A stretch of 64,000 bases of DNA, taken from NCBI GenBank assembly GCA_034509735.1, contig JACGWO010000001.1:36335966-36399965 (forward strand), written 5' to 3'. Of the stretch, positions 10,290-20,822 are shown in pieces. Position 1 is the stretch's first letter; every line of letters begins with the position of its first letter. This stretch comes from Sesamum alatum. Lineage: Eukaryota; Streptophyta; Magnoliopsida; Lamiales; Pedaliaceae. The notes beneath the pieces were generated by a model, which worked only from the letters and a program-made list of their open reading frames with translations, was not told the DNA's origin and did no database searches. The position numbers were made by a program, and so were the translations under genes.

Positions 10290-12615
10290 TGTTAGAATAG
10301 GTGACCAGAAAGTCAATGGTATTGGCTGTTCTGAGAACCATTCGTCAATCTGTGAACAAGTAATATTATGTTAATGAATGTGGTAAGGATTCATAGGCAT
10401 GAGTTTGTTGTACTTACTGCTTGCATCGTTACGATGTCACAACAAACGCCCACAGACTGATATAACATTTCGGGAAATTGGAACTACGCTTGGAGGTAGG
10501 TTCATGAAATCAGTTTCGCCGAATCAGTCTGAAATACTCCAAGTCAAAGGAATCTCGAGACAGGGCATCGAGAATCCATTTGAGACTTGCACTAAGCATC
10601 TGCTGTCGTGTTTCATCGACGGGTGACGAGGATCGTCTAAGCAGTGTTAGTGGGTCGGTCTGCTGGGGAGCGGCCGACTGAGGTGACTCGCGGGAATCGT
10701 CATATAGAAGCTACTCGGGCTTGGTCGGTATGACTCGTATTCCCGGTTCCGATAGTACGGGATTAGTCCTCGGACTTGAGGATCACGGCAAACCCCTACA
10801 TACTAAGGCTGTATCTTGGATCTGGTGAAATTTGACCGATTATATCACATGGTCATCATAGGCCTCGTCCAGTGCAGTCTAAGTATGTAAGAACGGTGAA
10901 TTCCAAGATAGGATCTGTCCCCTGTCAAAGGATATGACAGCAAGATCTCCTATGCGCTCGGAGATGGTTTAGACTCACAAAGTCTATGGCCATAGCACTT
11001 GATGTAGTGGGAAAGGATTTCCTACGTCGAGTTAAACATATCTCGAGCATTATGCATAGTTGCCTAGTCAACGATGGGAACCGACCCCTAGACTAAAGGC
11101 CGGGAGACAGGCGACAGTAGGACCGTACCCGTACGTATCGAGCGTCGGTAGGACCGCACCTGCGTATAACTCGGAGCCTAAATGTTCACACCATAAATTC
11201 ACCTAGTCTCTAGTGCCATGGACCGTTGCTAGATGGCCACCCATGGTAACGGACTACTTTGGTTATGAAATAACAAAAAGTAGGTCCAAGTCTAGCTGAA
11301 AGGTGAACCTAAAGAGTCACACCCGCTACACCAAATGAAAGGGAATTAATTTGGAATTAATTCCGGAGAAGGTTTAATTTAATGGAATTAAATTATACTT
11401 CTTGGAGATACAAGCCTCGATGTATTATTTGGAATAATCGGGATTGAGTTCATAAATTAGATTTATGAATTTTACAAAGCATGGGCTTTCCTTTTAATTA
11501 GATTAAAAGGGTGAATTAATTAATTAATGGGCTTGGTATTAAATAGGATTTAATATAAAGTCCATGGACTATTTAATTTGGAATTAAATAAAGTCCATTC
11601 CATTAATTAATTAATGGGCTTAGTATATTAAATAGGATTTAATATAAAGTCCATGGGACTATTTAATTTAGAATTAAATAATCCCATTCTATGGAATTAA
11701 TTAATGGGCTTGGTATTAAATAGGATTTAATATAAAGTCCATGGACTATTTAATTTGGAATTAAATAAAGTCCATTCCATTAATTAATTAATGGGCTTAG
11801 TATATTAAATAGGATTTTAATATAAGTCCATGGGATTATTTAATTTAGAATTAAATAAAGCCCATTCCATAAAGCCCATCAAAATGGATGGACAAGATTT
11901 GATCTAGAGAATGATGAGATGAATGGCCATGATTAATTTGACTTAATCAAAGCCTAATTTGACTAGGATTTGACTAGATCAAAGTCCTAGTCAAAGTGTG
12001 TCTCTTTGGAAGAGTTTGAGAAGGAATAGGAATTCCATCTTCTATAAATACTTAAAAACACACACACTTACACCTACTATTCTCTACAACTCTCATCTCT
12101 CATCTCTCTCTAAAATTCGTCCATCACCTTTTCTTAATCTCCAAGAATTATACTTTGTTCTTCTTGATTTTATTCAAGTTAAGAACATAAGAGACATTGA
12201 TTGCGTTAATTCATAGCGTGTATCGATGTCTCTTCTCCCCAAATTATTTCTTGCTAGCACAAGGGTTGTTTGCTTTCCGGTGGAGCGAGTGAGATGATTT
12301 AGAGGGTCTCTTATTTGAGATCTTGGTGCAAAACGGGGAACAATGCGTGTAGCAGAAACGAAGACAAAACTACAACCGGGTAGGTTCTTTAATTTCGTTT
12401 TTCGATTTCAATTCTATGGCCTCCATGTTGTGTTTTATTGAACATGAGATACACCGAACGCCTGGGAGAATCAAGGGCACACCCCTTGATTCGTTTATGA
12501 ATATTATGCATAGTTTAAATTCCATTTAATTATGCTTTGTAATTTTTTATTACGCACTATTTCGCGCTTCCGCTATTCGCGTTAATCTCCCGGGACGATC
12601 CACCGATTTCTTTCA
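10290..12615 (+). repeat. 3' LTR of element B (complete, 2326 bp)
   Basis: Starts TGTTAGAATAGG and ends GATTTCTTTCA, followed by TSD aaccc (12616-12620). Contains the AT-rich repeats, the TTGACT cluster (about 11957-11995), TATAAATA at 12043-12050 and the downstream segment deleted from the 5' copy. Small open frames inside are LTR sequence only. Confidence 0.95.
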
Positions 12616-13917
12616 AACCCACCTCGGGCCTGCGTCCTTAGTGGTCCACATACGTCTGTATGGACCAAGTCCAACAGACCTGTGGCAAGCCTGCTTTGTC
12701 CTACAAAGGGCTTCTTGGTCATTTTCCCTCTTAGACAAGACTCACAAGTTGGTAGATCACTCAAGTCCCCAACCTCTAGGTTTTTTTTGAGTCTACCAAC
12801 CTTTTTTCATCCTATCTTGGGATATGTGACCTAGCCTAGCGTGCCACAGACGTGCGTTCCCGTTATTATCTAATTTCCGTTTGTGAGCGTTAAGAACGAA
12901 ATTCGTTTGTTGCAAGATATAGAGCCCGTTATGTAATGTACCAAGTAGATGAGCAATTCCACATCTCATCAAATAAAAGCAATTTTTATTGATTCTGAAC
13001 TCATAACCATTATTGTCCAACAATGGAATGGAAATGATGTTCTTAATCATACTAGGTACAAAATAAACCTGCTCTAATTCTATGCTAATGGTATCACTAA
13101 TTACTAAAGTGGCGGATCCTACTGCTTCTGCCGAGATGGCCTTGCCATTTCCAAGCTTCAGGATCATGTCCCCGCTACTTAGTTTTCTGCTTCTTTCAGC
13201 ACCTGCAAATTATTGCAAATGTGAGCTCCACAGCCGGTATCCAATACCCAAGAGGCAGAATTAGTGACCATATTAACCTCAATCACATATATACCTTGGT
13301 TTGAGAAGAGTTTGGGGCACTCTCTCTTCCAATGCCCTTTCTCACGGCAGTTGATACATATGTCATATGCCTTTGACTGTTGCTTGGAGACAACCTTTCC
13401 CTTTCCTTTGCCTTTCCCCTCTTTGGCAATGGGAACACTCTGAGTGTTCGTAGCTGCTATGACGGCTTTTCCCTTCCCCTTCTTCTTTTTCCAACGTCCG
13501 GCACCCTTGCCTTTCGTCTTGGAAGTTGAAGCACCTCCAAACAATACCGAAGGCGTGGACTTCTTAGTCGTTGCCTCGTATTGCACCAACATATTGATCA
13601 ACTCATGAATGCCCTTCTCAAGTGCATTCATGTTATAGTTGACGATAAATTGGTCGAAGGAGGGTGGGAGTGACTGAAGGATCACATCTATGTACGTTTC
13701 GTTATCGAGACCTGCCTTTAGGTCCTCGAGCTTTCCACTAGGGTAAGCATTTTAACCCCATGCTCTTGTACAGAGGATCCTTCTGTCATTTTAGTTCCAA
13801 AGAACGCTTTGGTCGCGACATACCTAGTATGCCGGTCCGGGACTGCATAGCAATCCTTAAGGCGAGACATAATGGAAGGGACATCGTCTAGCCTTTCATA
13901 TTGCTTCTGAATCTCAT
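12616..13917 (-). pseudogene. Element A gag-pol, first part: gag, protease and integrase start
   Basis: Minus-strand coding remnant upstream of the B insertion. Gag (13179-13685 frame, continuing to 13917 in another frame) has the zinc knuckle CINCREKGHWKREC and a Lys/Gly-rich linker. The protease motif is WVLDTGCGAHICN. The 12793-13167 frame carries the protease C-terminal part and LWHARLGHISQDRMKK. The 12616-12764 piece has LPTCESCLRGKMTKKPF and HTDVCGPL, whose Asp is the first catalytic integrase residue, and stops at the B joint. A deletion joins gag directly to leader at about 13917 (J: 45431 to 45848, shared att), removing the gag start. Frameshifts lie near 12780, 13175 and 13700. Confidence 0.92.
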
Positions 13918-14099
13918 TTTTCCCATACCCCGCTTTTATGATTCGCATGGAAAAGATCCTGTGGAGGTATTCCATACCATTCTCGTTCCACGAGATTCCC
14001 AAGATTATTGCCTCACCCTTTTGCATGATCCCGAGGACTCCAAGCGAATCATGCTAATTGGATGTTAGACCCGACCCAATCGACCGAGCCATGGACCCA

Positions 14100-14133
14100 C
14101 TAGTACCCCCACGACTCGTGAGACAGGTAATAG
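14100..14133 (-). promoter_or_regulatory. Leader hairpin 2 of element A
   Basis: On the element strand: stem CTATTACCT / GGGTACTAG (one mismatch, one U-G) around loop GTCTCACGAGTCGTGG (14109-14124). Confidence 0.55.
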
Positions 14134-14177
14134 CAGCCCATTTTTCGTTCATGACACAATGCAGCTTCTTTTAAGTA

Positions 14178-14213
14178 CAATAACGTGCCACGACTCGTGA
14201 GACCACGCTATTG
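14178..14213 (-). promoter_or_regulatory. Leader hairpin 1 of element A
   Basis: On the element strand: stem CAATAGCGTG / CACGTTATTG, ten pairs with one G-U, around loop GTCTCACGAGTCGTGG (14188-14203). Relative to B and G, a G-C pair has become A-T with both sides changed. Confidence 0.6.
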
Positions 14214-14481
14214 ACCTAAAACAGCTTCCTCACTATGCCACGGATTGGAAGGCATGGACGAACTCCTAGAGTTCATGTCCACTTTATCTAGGGTCTAATA
14301 TTTCAACATTGGTCCAACCAATGTGAGAGTAGTGAATGACCGAGATCTCATAATATATATGCATACATTCATCCATAATGCATAAATAAAATCCATCCAT
14401 AGCAGTTATATGATAAATAAAAAACCCATTCATCCATCACAATAACCACATGCAAAATTAAAGCCTAGCACGCCCCTGTTG

Positions 14482-14901
14482 GATGATCACGAGCCCGAAT
14501 CCTATGCGATCCACTGAGCCCGCAGTGGATCTATGGTCAATCTAGGGTTGGTCCTATACTATTACAATAATAGTAACCCAATCATCATGCTGATGGGCCT
14601 TGGTCTCTTTTCTCTTTCTTCACTTCATGGAAAACTCCAAGGGACCTCCGGTCTGGGCTCTCCATGTGGTCCTTCCTTCTTCTCCACCAATTACAAAAAT
14701 GGAAACCTCACTCCTAGTCTACTCTCATTACATATTAAAAAATAGAATCCCCAGCGAAAACCCGGGGGGAGTACATAAGGAGGGAGGTAGAAAGCCTTAT
14801 TATTCCAAGGCACTAGAAAGAGAGAAGGAGAAAGCAGTTAAAGAGGCACACAGGCCCAACAGAAAATTAACCATACATCCGGTCTAGGGCTCGTGATCAT
14901 C
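14482..14901 (-). promoter_or_regulatory. Long-range leader stem of element A
   Basis: gatgatcacgagccc (14482-14496) and gggctcgtgatcatc (14887-14901) are perfect 15-bp inverted repeats about 390 nt apart. They would close a leader RNA domain ahead of the two hairpins. D, J, G and I carry the same arms. Confidence 0.6.
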
Positions 14902-15248
14902 CATTTCCATCCAACACACATAATCACATGCTCCAATCACATAATTACAATATACCTATAATTCATGATTTCCAATCATAATAATCCAAAACAGAAATAA
15001 ATGATCATGTGCGCAACGTGTGAAAAATAAAACACAAAATATTGGTAATAATATTTTTCTCGTTTTAGGAAAACCTTTCCTCATTATTTTAAGTAAAATA
15101 ACCCCGGGATTCCAAATCCAATTTATTTTACTCCTAAAATAATGTCTTTAGGAATTTAGGCAAAATTGAACCCAAAAACGAATTTTCAGAATTAATTCAA
15201 AATTAAAACTGAAAAGTAAATAAAAAATAAAATAATACTAGGGTTTCA

Positions 15249-15835
15249 AAAACCCTAGCTGCAGCAGCCACCGGCCGCCGCCACCGGCAGCAGCCGGCCG
15301 GCCGTGCGCGCAGGGCAGCAGGCCCAGCCTGCCGCCCCTGCGCGCGCAGGCCCCTTGCCTGCGTGCGCGCGCGCCTGGCCGGCAGCGCGCTGCGCGGCCT
15401 GGTGTTTCGGCAGGCCGTCGTGCGCGCAGGCTCCGCCGCCTCGCGCGCGCCGGCCTGCTGGTCGCCAGCCGCGTGCCTGCGCTGTGCGCAGTGCGCGCGC
15501 GCAGACGCGCATTGGGCACGCCCGCCGGGCGCGCGCGCGCAGACGCCTCCATCTGCGTGCGCGCGGGCCTGGCAGCGCGCCTGGTGCCCGTCCGCACGCG
15601 GGCTCTCCGCCCGACAGCCTTGCACGCGCGCGCGCGCATGAGCGCGCCTACCGGCCCCGCGCGCGCAGACACCCTCGTCTCCCCGCGCGCCCGCGCGCAG
15701 CCATCCTGGCTGCGTGCTGCCCCTGCGCGACCGGCTGGGCGGGCGCGCGCAGGCTACCCTTGCCTGCGCGCGTCTGCCCTGCCGGCAGCGCTCGGCTGCG
15801 CGCGGCCAGCCTTCCCGGCTGGCCGGCTGTGGCGT
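15249..15835 (-). repeat. GC-rich GCGC-alternating tract in leader of A (~590 bp)
   Basis: Abrupt island of very high G+C with many GCGCGCGC runs and quasi-repeats of the form gcgcgcgcaggc, inside AT-rich sequence. It starts about 195 nt after the PBS. D, G, I and J have a tract at the same place with different length and sequence. The 224-codon frame at 15304-15978 and others are low-complexity Ala/Arg/Pro and judged spurious. Confidence 0.85.
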
Positions 15836-16032
15836 TTCTTGTTTTCAGTTCAATTTTTTCCTCGTTTCCCAAGAAAAACAGAAAAATACAAACATTAAGA
15901 ATTTCACACGAATTAAAAGCAATAAAACAACATGCTTTAATAATCAAGAAAATCAAGATTCAATTAAAACATGCTTAATCACGTTTCATGCTTAAAACGC
16001 ACATAAAACCCTAGGCCTATATACCGAACCGG

Positions 16033-16044
16033 GCTCTGATACCA
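16033..16044 (-). other. Primer-binding site of element A (tRNA-iMet type)
   Basis: The reverse complement is TGGTATCAGAGC, one base after the LTR end. Complementary to the 3' end of plant initiator Met tRNA, the usual primer of copia elements. Confidence 0.9.
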
Positions 16045-16045
16045 C

Positions 16046-18036
16046 TGAAAGGAATTGTGGATCGTCCCGGGAAAAGCGCGAATGCGGAAGCGCGGTATAA
16101 TTAAAAATTAAAACGGAATTTAAACATGCTTTTAAATTAAAACACGTTTCAAAGGGTGTGCCTTTGAAATTTCCCGGGCGTTCGGTCTATCTCATGAACG
16201 AATAACACAAAATAAATCATGGAGGCCATAGGGTTGGAAATTATAGAGAGGACGAAAAATTAAAACGAGACCTACCCGTTGTCGTTTTCGTCTTCAACGG
16301 CTACAAGCGTTGTTCCCCGTTTTGCACCAAGATCTCGTCTTTGAGACCCTCCAAATCGTGACACACGATCCACCCACGTATCTTGCACGTCGTGCTAGCA
16401 ACGAACAAGTTTATGTTTTTGGAGTGGATGAATCAATAACACATTATTGATTAATGGTATTGATTCATCAAGTTCTTAATGTTCCAAGAACAAAAAGAAC
16501 TAAGAGAAAATAATTTTCTTGGAGTGTGTGAGAGAGAGAGGGCGGACGAGATAGATGGAGAGAGAATCCGTGTGTGTGTGTTGTAGTGTGTGTGTTGGAG
16601 TTTCATCATCCTTCAACTTGTAGGATGCTAGGGGTTTATATAGAAGAGGAGTCTAATCCTCTTTAAACTCCTCTTTCAAGAACTCTATTTTGACTAGAAT
16701 TTTGACCTAGTCAAAGTCCTAGTCAAAGTAGTGTTTTGACCTAGTCAAAACAATCCTAGCCATCCATCTCTCCATTCATCTCACCGTTGATTTAATTTAA
16801 TTTAATGGAATATTTAAAACCTATTTAAATATTTCCAAGAGGCTAAAATAAATATAAATATTATTTAAGCCCATTAAATAAATCCCTTTGATAAATCTAA
16901 TTTATCAATTTAATTCCTTATATCTAATAGAAGAAATTATTTCTCCAAGAAAAATAAAGGACCCGATTAAATCCAATTTAATCATTCCTTCACTCCAATA
17001 TTTAATTCCTAATTAAATATCTAAATGTGTGTGGATAGTGTGTGACTCTTTAGGTTCACCTTTCAGCTAGACTTGGTCGGATTCCTAGAATCCTTCCGTT
17101 ACCATGGGTGGCCATCTAGCAACGGTCCATGGCACTAGAGACTAGGTGAAATATTCAGGGATGAACATTTAGGCTCTAACAGTACACTTGTCCTTCTGTC
17201 TTCGGTCTCATCACTTAGAGTCTAAGGCACGGAAAATGCAGGTACCCATTTTGGACCTAAGTGTCGGTCTGTCCTCACTAAACGCCGCAAGGGAATCCTT
17301 CCCTTCTGTTCAGTCACTGTGGCCACAGTTTTAGGGACAAGACCTAGAGTATACATGAGACTCAACTGCCAAAACCTATTGACAGGAGACAGATCCTTTC
17401 TTGGAAACTACTGTCACTTTGCACACCAGAACTGCACTAGACATGGCTTATGACTACCAAAGAGAATTCTGGCAATCTCTCACCATATCTAAGATACAGC
17501 CCTGATGTACAGGTAAACTCAGCAATTCCTCAAGTCAAAGGACTTGACCTGTACCGTTGGAACCGGGAATATACGTCATACCTAGCAGACCATACTCAAG
17601 GTCCTCCGTAAGACGGTTCCCACGAGTCACCTCAGTCAGCTGCGTCCTAGCATGCTAACCCACTAACACTGCTTAGACGACCCTCGTCACCCGTCGATGA
17701 AACACGACAGCAGGTGCTTAGTGCAAGTCTCAAATGGAATCCCGGTACCCATTTTCGGGATTCCTTGACTTGGAGATTTCCGAACTGATTCGGGAAGACT
17801 GATTCCATGGACCTACCTCCAAGCGTAGTCCCAGTCCCCGAAATTGATTCTCAGTCCGTGGGCTTTGTTTGCGTAGTGAACAGATATAGAAAACAGATAT
17901 AAGTGAACACAAACAAAGTAATGGCAAATGAAATTCACTTCTTTATTCATTAATGATTTATCAAACACCTATAATTGTCTAGACATAGGTTACATATACC
18001 CGCCAAAATTGGCTTACATGGTCACCTATTCTAACA
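16046..18036 (-). repeat. 5' LTR of element A (complete, 1991 bp)
   Basis: TG...CA termini: tgaaaggaattg at the left and ctaaca at the right (TGTTAG on the element strand). On the element strand it carries TTGAC-type promoter repeats (about 16690-16755) and a TATATAAA box at 16635-16642. GT/AG-rich microsatellites lie downstream of the TATA. Confidence 0.95.
16635..16642 (-). promoter_or_regulatory. TATA box of element A 5' LTR
   Basis: TATATAAA on the minus strand, about 50 bp past the cluster of TTGAC motifs. This is the likely start of the genomic RNA. Confidence 0.6.
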
Positions 18037-18186
18037 ATAAAGAAGTTAAAGTGAACACAAACAAAGTATGCACCAAGTGAATTTCATTTTCTTATTCGTC
18101 AAGGTTTTATTAAAACTTTGAAATTGTTCGGACACAGGTTACAATTCGCCTAACAAGGTTGGCTTCATGGTCACCTATTCTAACAA
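18037..18186 (-). repeat. Fragment C: F4-type LTR start, inverted, host of element A
   Basis: The reverse complement begins TGTTAGAATAGGTGACCATG and resembles the first ~150 bp of G's 3' LTR (58887 onward) more than F1. It is cut at 18037 by the insertion of A. The rest should lie left of the window. It abuts G's LTR at 18187 in the opposite orientation, so it is most simply an F4 element or solo LTR inserted into G's 5' LTR (expected TSD agatt). Confidence 0.7.
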
Positions 18187-18518
18187 GATTACCAAGTCTT
18201 AGTTACTGAGTAGTCATAAGCCATATCTAGTGTAGTCATGATGTGCAGCGTGACAGTAGATTCCAAGAAAGGATCTGTCTCCTGTCACAGCGCTGACAGT
18301 AGCATCTCAGTATGCTCTAAGTCTTGTCCCTGAATCTGTGGCCACAGTAACTGAACAGAAGGGAGGGATTCCCTACGACGTTTAGTTTAGCACAAGCCAA
18401 CACTTACGTCCAAAATGGGTACCTACGGAAGGATAAATGTACTATAGAGCCTATATATTCACCCCCACGCATTTTCACCTAGTCTCTCGTGCCATGGACC
18501 ATTGCTAGACGGCCACCC
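18187..18518 (+). repeat. 5' LTR of element G, first visible piece
   Basis: Matches the G 3' LTR from about 61424 (gattaccaagtcttag...). It is interrupted at 18518 by D. It retains the ggccaccc motif shared by all the LTR families just before the insertion point. Confidence 0.85.
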
Positions 18519-18993
18519 TGTTAGAATAGGTGACCATGTAGCCAATCTTGGCAGGCGAAATGTAACCTATGTCTAGACAATTTCAAGGATTTGATATATT
18601 ATTAATGAATAAAGAAGTGAAATTCATTTGGCATTACTTTTTTGTGTTCACTTTATCTGCTTTATACACATCTGTTCACTATGCAAACAAAGCCCACGGA
18701 CTGAAAACGTATTTCGAGGACTGGGACTACGCTTGGAGGTAGGTCCATGAAATCAGTCCCTCCGATCAGTCTGAAAATCTCCAAGTCAAGGAATCTCGAA
18801 AATGGGTACCGAGATTCCCCTTGAGACTTGCACTAAGCATCTGTTGTCGTATTTCATCGACGGGTGACGAAGGTCGTCTAAGCAGTGTTAGTGGGTTAGC
18901 CTGCTGACTGAGGTGACTCGCGGGAACCGTCTTATGGAGGACCTTGCGTAGGGTCGGCTAGGTATGACGTGTATTCCCGGTTCCAACAGTACA
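18519..18993 (+). repeat. 5' LTR of element D, first piece
   Basis: Starts TGTTAGAATAGGTGACCATG and matches the 3' LTR from 31720. Broken at gtaca (18989-18993), the TSD of K. Confidence 0.94.
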
Positions 18994-20719
18994 TGTAACA
19001 TCCTCAACGTTAATACTTGATTGTCATTTATTAGCATAATAAATGGATATATAATGTGGTCATTTATATGATAATTGGTGCTTAATTATAAATTATATGA
19101 TAAGATTTATACTTGGAAGTACTTGAGGATTTGAAACAATACAAGTGTGGGGTCAAAATAGAAATTTGTGAAGATGCAAGGGGGAGATATAATATCTTAA
19201 ATAAAAATAAATTACATATGTATATATATATGTATCTACACTACACAACAAATTAACTCATGCTTATCAACATACTTCATTGCAATATAATATTTATATA
19301 TATATAGACACCTATATGTTCACACCTACTAACTTATCCTATATATATATATATATGCTATAAAAACCACTTGTATCACCCATAGAAAATTTAAAAATGT
19401 GGTAGAAGCTAATATATATATATAGAATTAATATATAAAAGAAAGAAAAGAGGGGTGAGGCGGTGGAGTGAGACATTGACAATACATATATATATATAGG
19501 ACTTGATTTGTTCATTATATTATTTCTTCCTCCTCAAAGAACTCAAGCCTAGAGTCTTCTACACATATATTGGTAAGAACTCTCTTTTATTTTTATTTTA
19601 AGCTTAGATCCATGAAGAACATGGAAGAAATGGATGAGTGAAGCTAGATACATGATAACAGGAAAAACTCTGTCCAATCAGTCTCGGTTTTTCAGGAAAA
19701 TCTCACGTTTTACCGATCCAAATTTAGTGATTTTGGTGTCTATGAAAACCTTAGGATTTCATCTATAATTTTCTAGTTTTAATTAGAAGCTAAATCGTTC
19801 GTTTTAATGGCTAAATCGTAGGATATATTCTGTTGCCCTGTTTCTGCGGTAACCCAGACTGAGTATAGTAAAACCCCTGTAACTTGAGTTATAATGGTTC
19901 AATTTATATGATTATTTCTTAAAATGCAACTAGAGACATAATATATAATATTCTGTAAATATCATAATTTTTGATCGGATATACGAATTTTGGGAGAATT
20001 TTGAAGTAGAGCTCTATGGATCTACGACTGTAAAGGACAGGTTGTGATAAAACCTAAATAACTCATTATATATTGATTCAATTCGTATGATTATTGTTTT
20101 ATATGAATCTAGGGACGTAGGAGAGTATATGGAGTAAAAATATTGACTTTACAAGTTGTAATTTGGTCTGGGGATGATTTATAAGTTTGTACGCAGATTC
20201 TGTTCGCGAAAAACAATGAACAGGAATAGTAGATATTATTAACAAATTATTCTTATGATTTAATATACATATTTTATACCATTATAAATATGAGGATGTC
20301 TATTGTATCGTACTGAAACAGTTTATAATTTGGTTATTATAATTAAAGTTATGATTTAATTAGTGATCAATATTCAGGCGGGCAGGATTCACAGGTTAAG
20401 GGGCGGTAAATTAAATTCTTAAAAATATAATCACTGATTTATATATAGAGCAAGATATATACTGATGGAAAGATAATTGAGTCTACTTTATGTAGTAGAA
20501 AATGGATTAAGGACCTGAATTATGTAAAATAAGATATTAACAGATTAGTGAGAAGTGTCCGAATACTGTAAATACATTATTAAGGAATTTCAATATTTTC
20601 GATATATTGACTATACGTCCTACAACTATTTATAGGACACGAGAACAACGTACAAGAGTGAACACATCACTCTACTAACTAAATCATTGTGGAATTGAGG
20701 TAAGTATAGTTAATTGGAT

Positions 20720-20745
20720 GTATATATATATATATATATATATAT
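20720..20745. repeat. (TA)n microsatellite
   Basis: About 13 uninterrupted TA units inside K. Shorter TA runs occur at 19215-19230 and 19340-19430. Confidence 0.9.
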
Positions 20746-20822
20746 GCATGGTTATGTAATCTTATTCATAAACTGTTATATGTTGAACTGGATTATGTGG
20801 TTGTCTTGTGAAATGTTGTTAT

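Larger units (their letters stand above)
4327..12615 (+). mobile_element. Element B: copia LTR retrotransposon (family F2) inserted in A's integrase
   Basis: Plus-strand insertion with perfect 5-bp TSDs (aaccc). The 5' LTR is cut short at about 6108, the leader is 6109-7173, the gag-pol fossil is 7174-10274, the PPT ends at 10289 and the 3' LTR is 10290-12615. The first ~1.78 kb of the two LTRs differ at only a few positions, yet gag-pol is riddled with stops and indels. That contrast suggests B was already defective when it inserted and was copied by proteins from another element. The PBS and the leader start are missing. Confidence 0.93.
13918..16032 (-). other. Untranslated leader of element A
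   Basis: Non-coding stretch between PBS and gag. In element orientation it holds about 195 nt of AT-rich sequence, the GC tract (15249-15835), the long-range stem arms (14887-14901 with 14482-14496) and hairpins 1 and 2. No convincing gene; long frames over the GC tract are open on both strands only because stop codons are rare there. Confidence 0.8.
1..18036 (-). mobile_element. Element A: Ty1/copia LTR retrotransposon (family F1), interrupted by element B
   Basis: Minus-strand copia element. Its 5' LTR is 16046-18036, PBS 16033-16044, leader to about 13918, then gag, protease, integrase, RT and RNase H down to 1813, PPT 1797-1812, and 3' LTR 1-1796. About 180 bp of that last LTR lie left of the window. 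Element B (4327-12615) sits inside the integrase region. The right-hand TSD should be ataaa (18037-18041); the left one is outside. The two LTRs look about 98% alike by eye, so A is fairly young. The gag start is deleted and several frameshifts are present, so A cannot move on its own. Confidence 0.93.

Noticed and set aside
15304..15978. 224-codon plus-strand frame and several minus-strand frames over the GC tract
   Set aside because: Stop codons are rare in such GC-rich sequence on all frames; products are low-complexity Ala/Arg/Pro with no domain, and the frames are not conserved among A, D, G, I and J.
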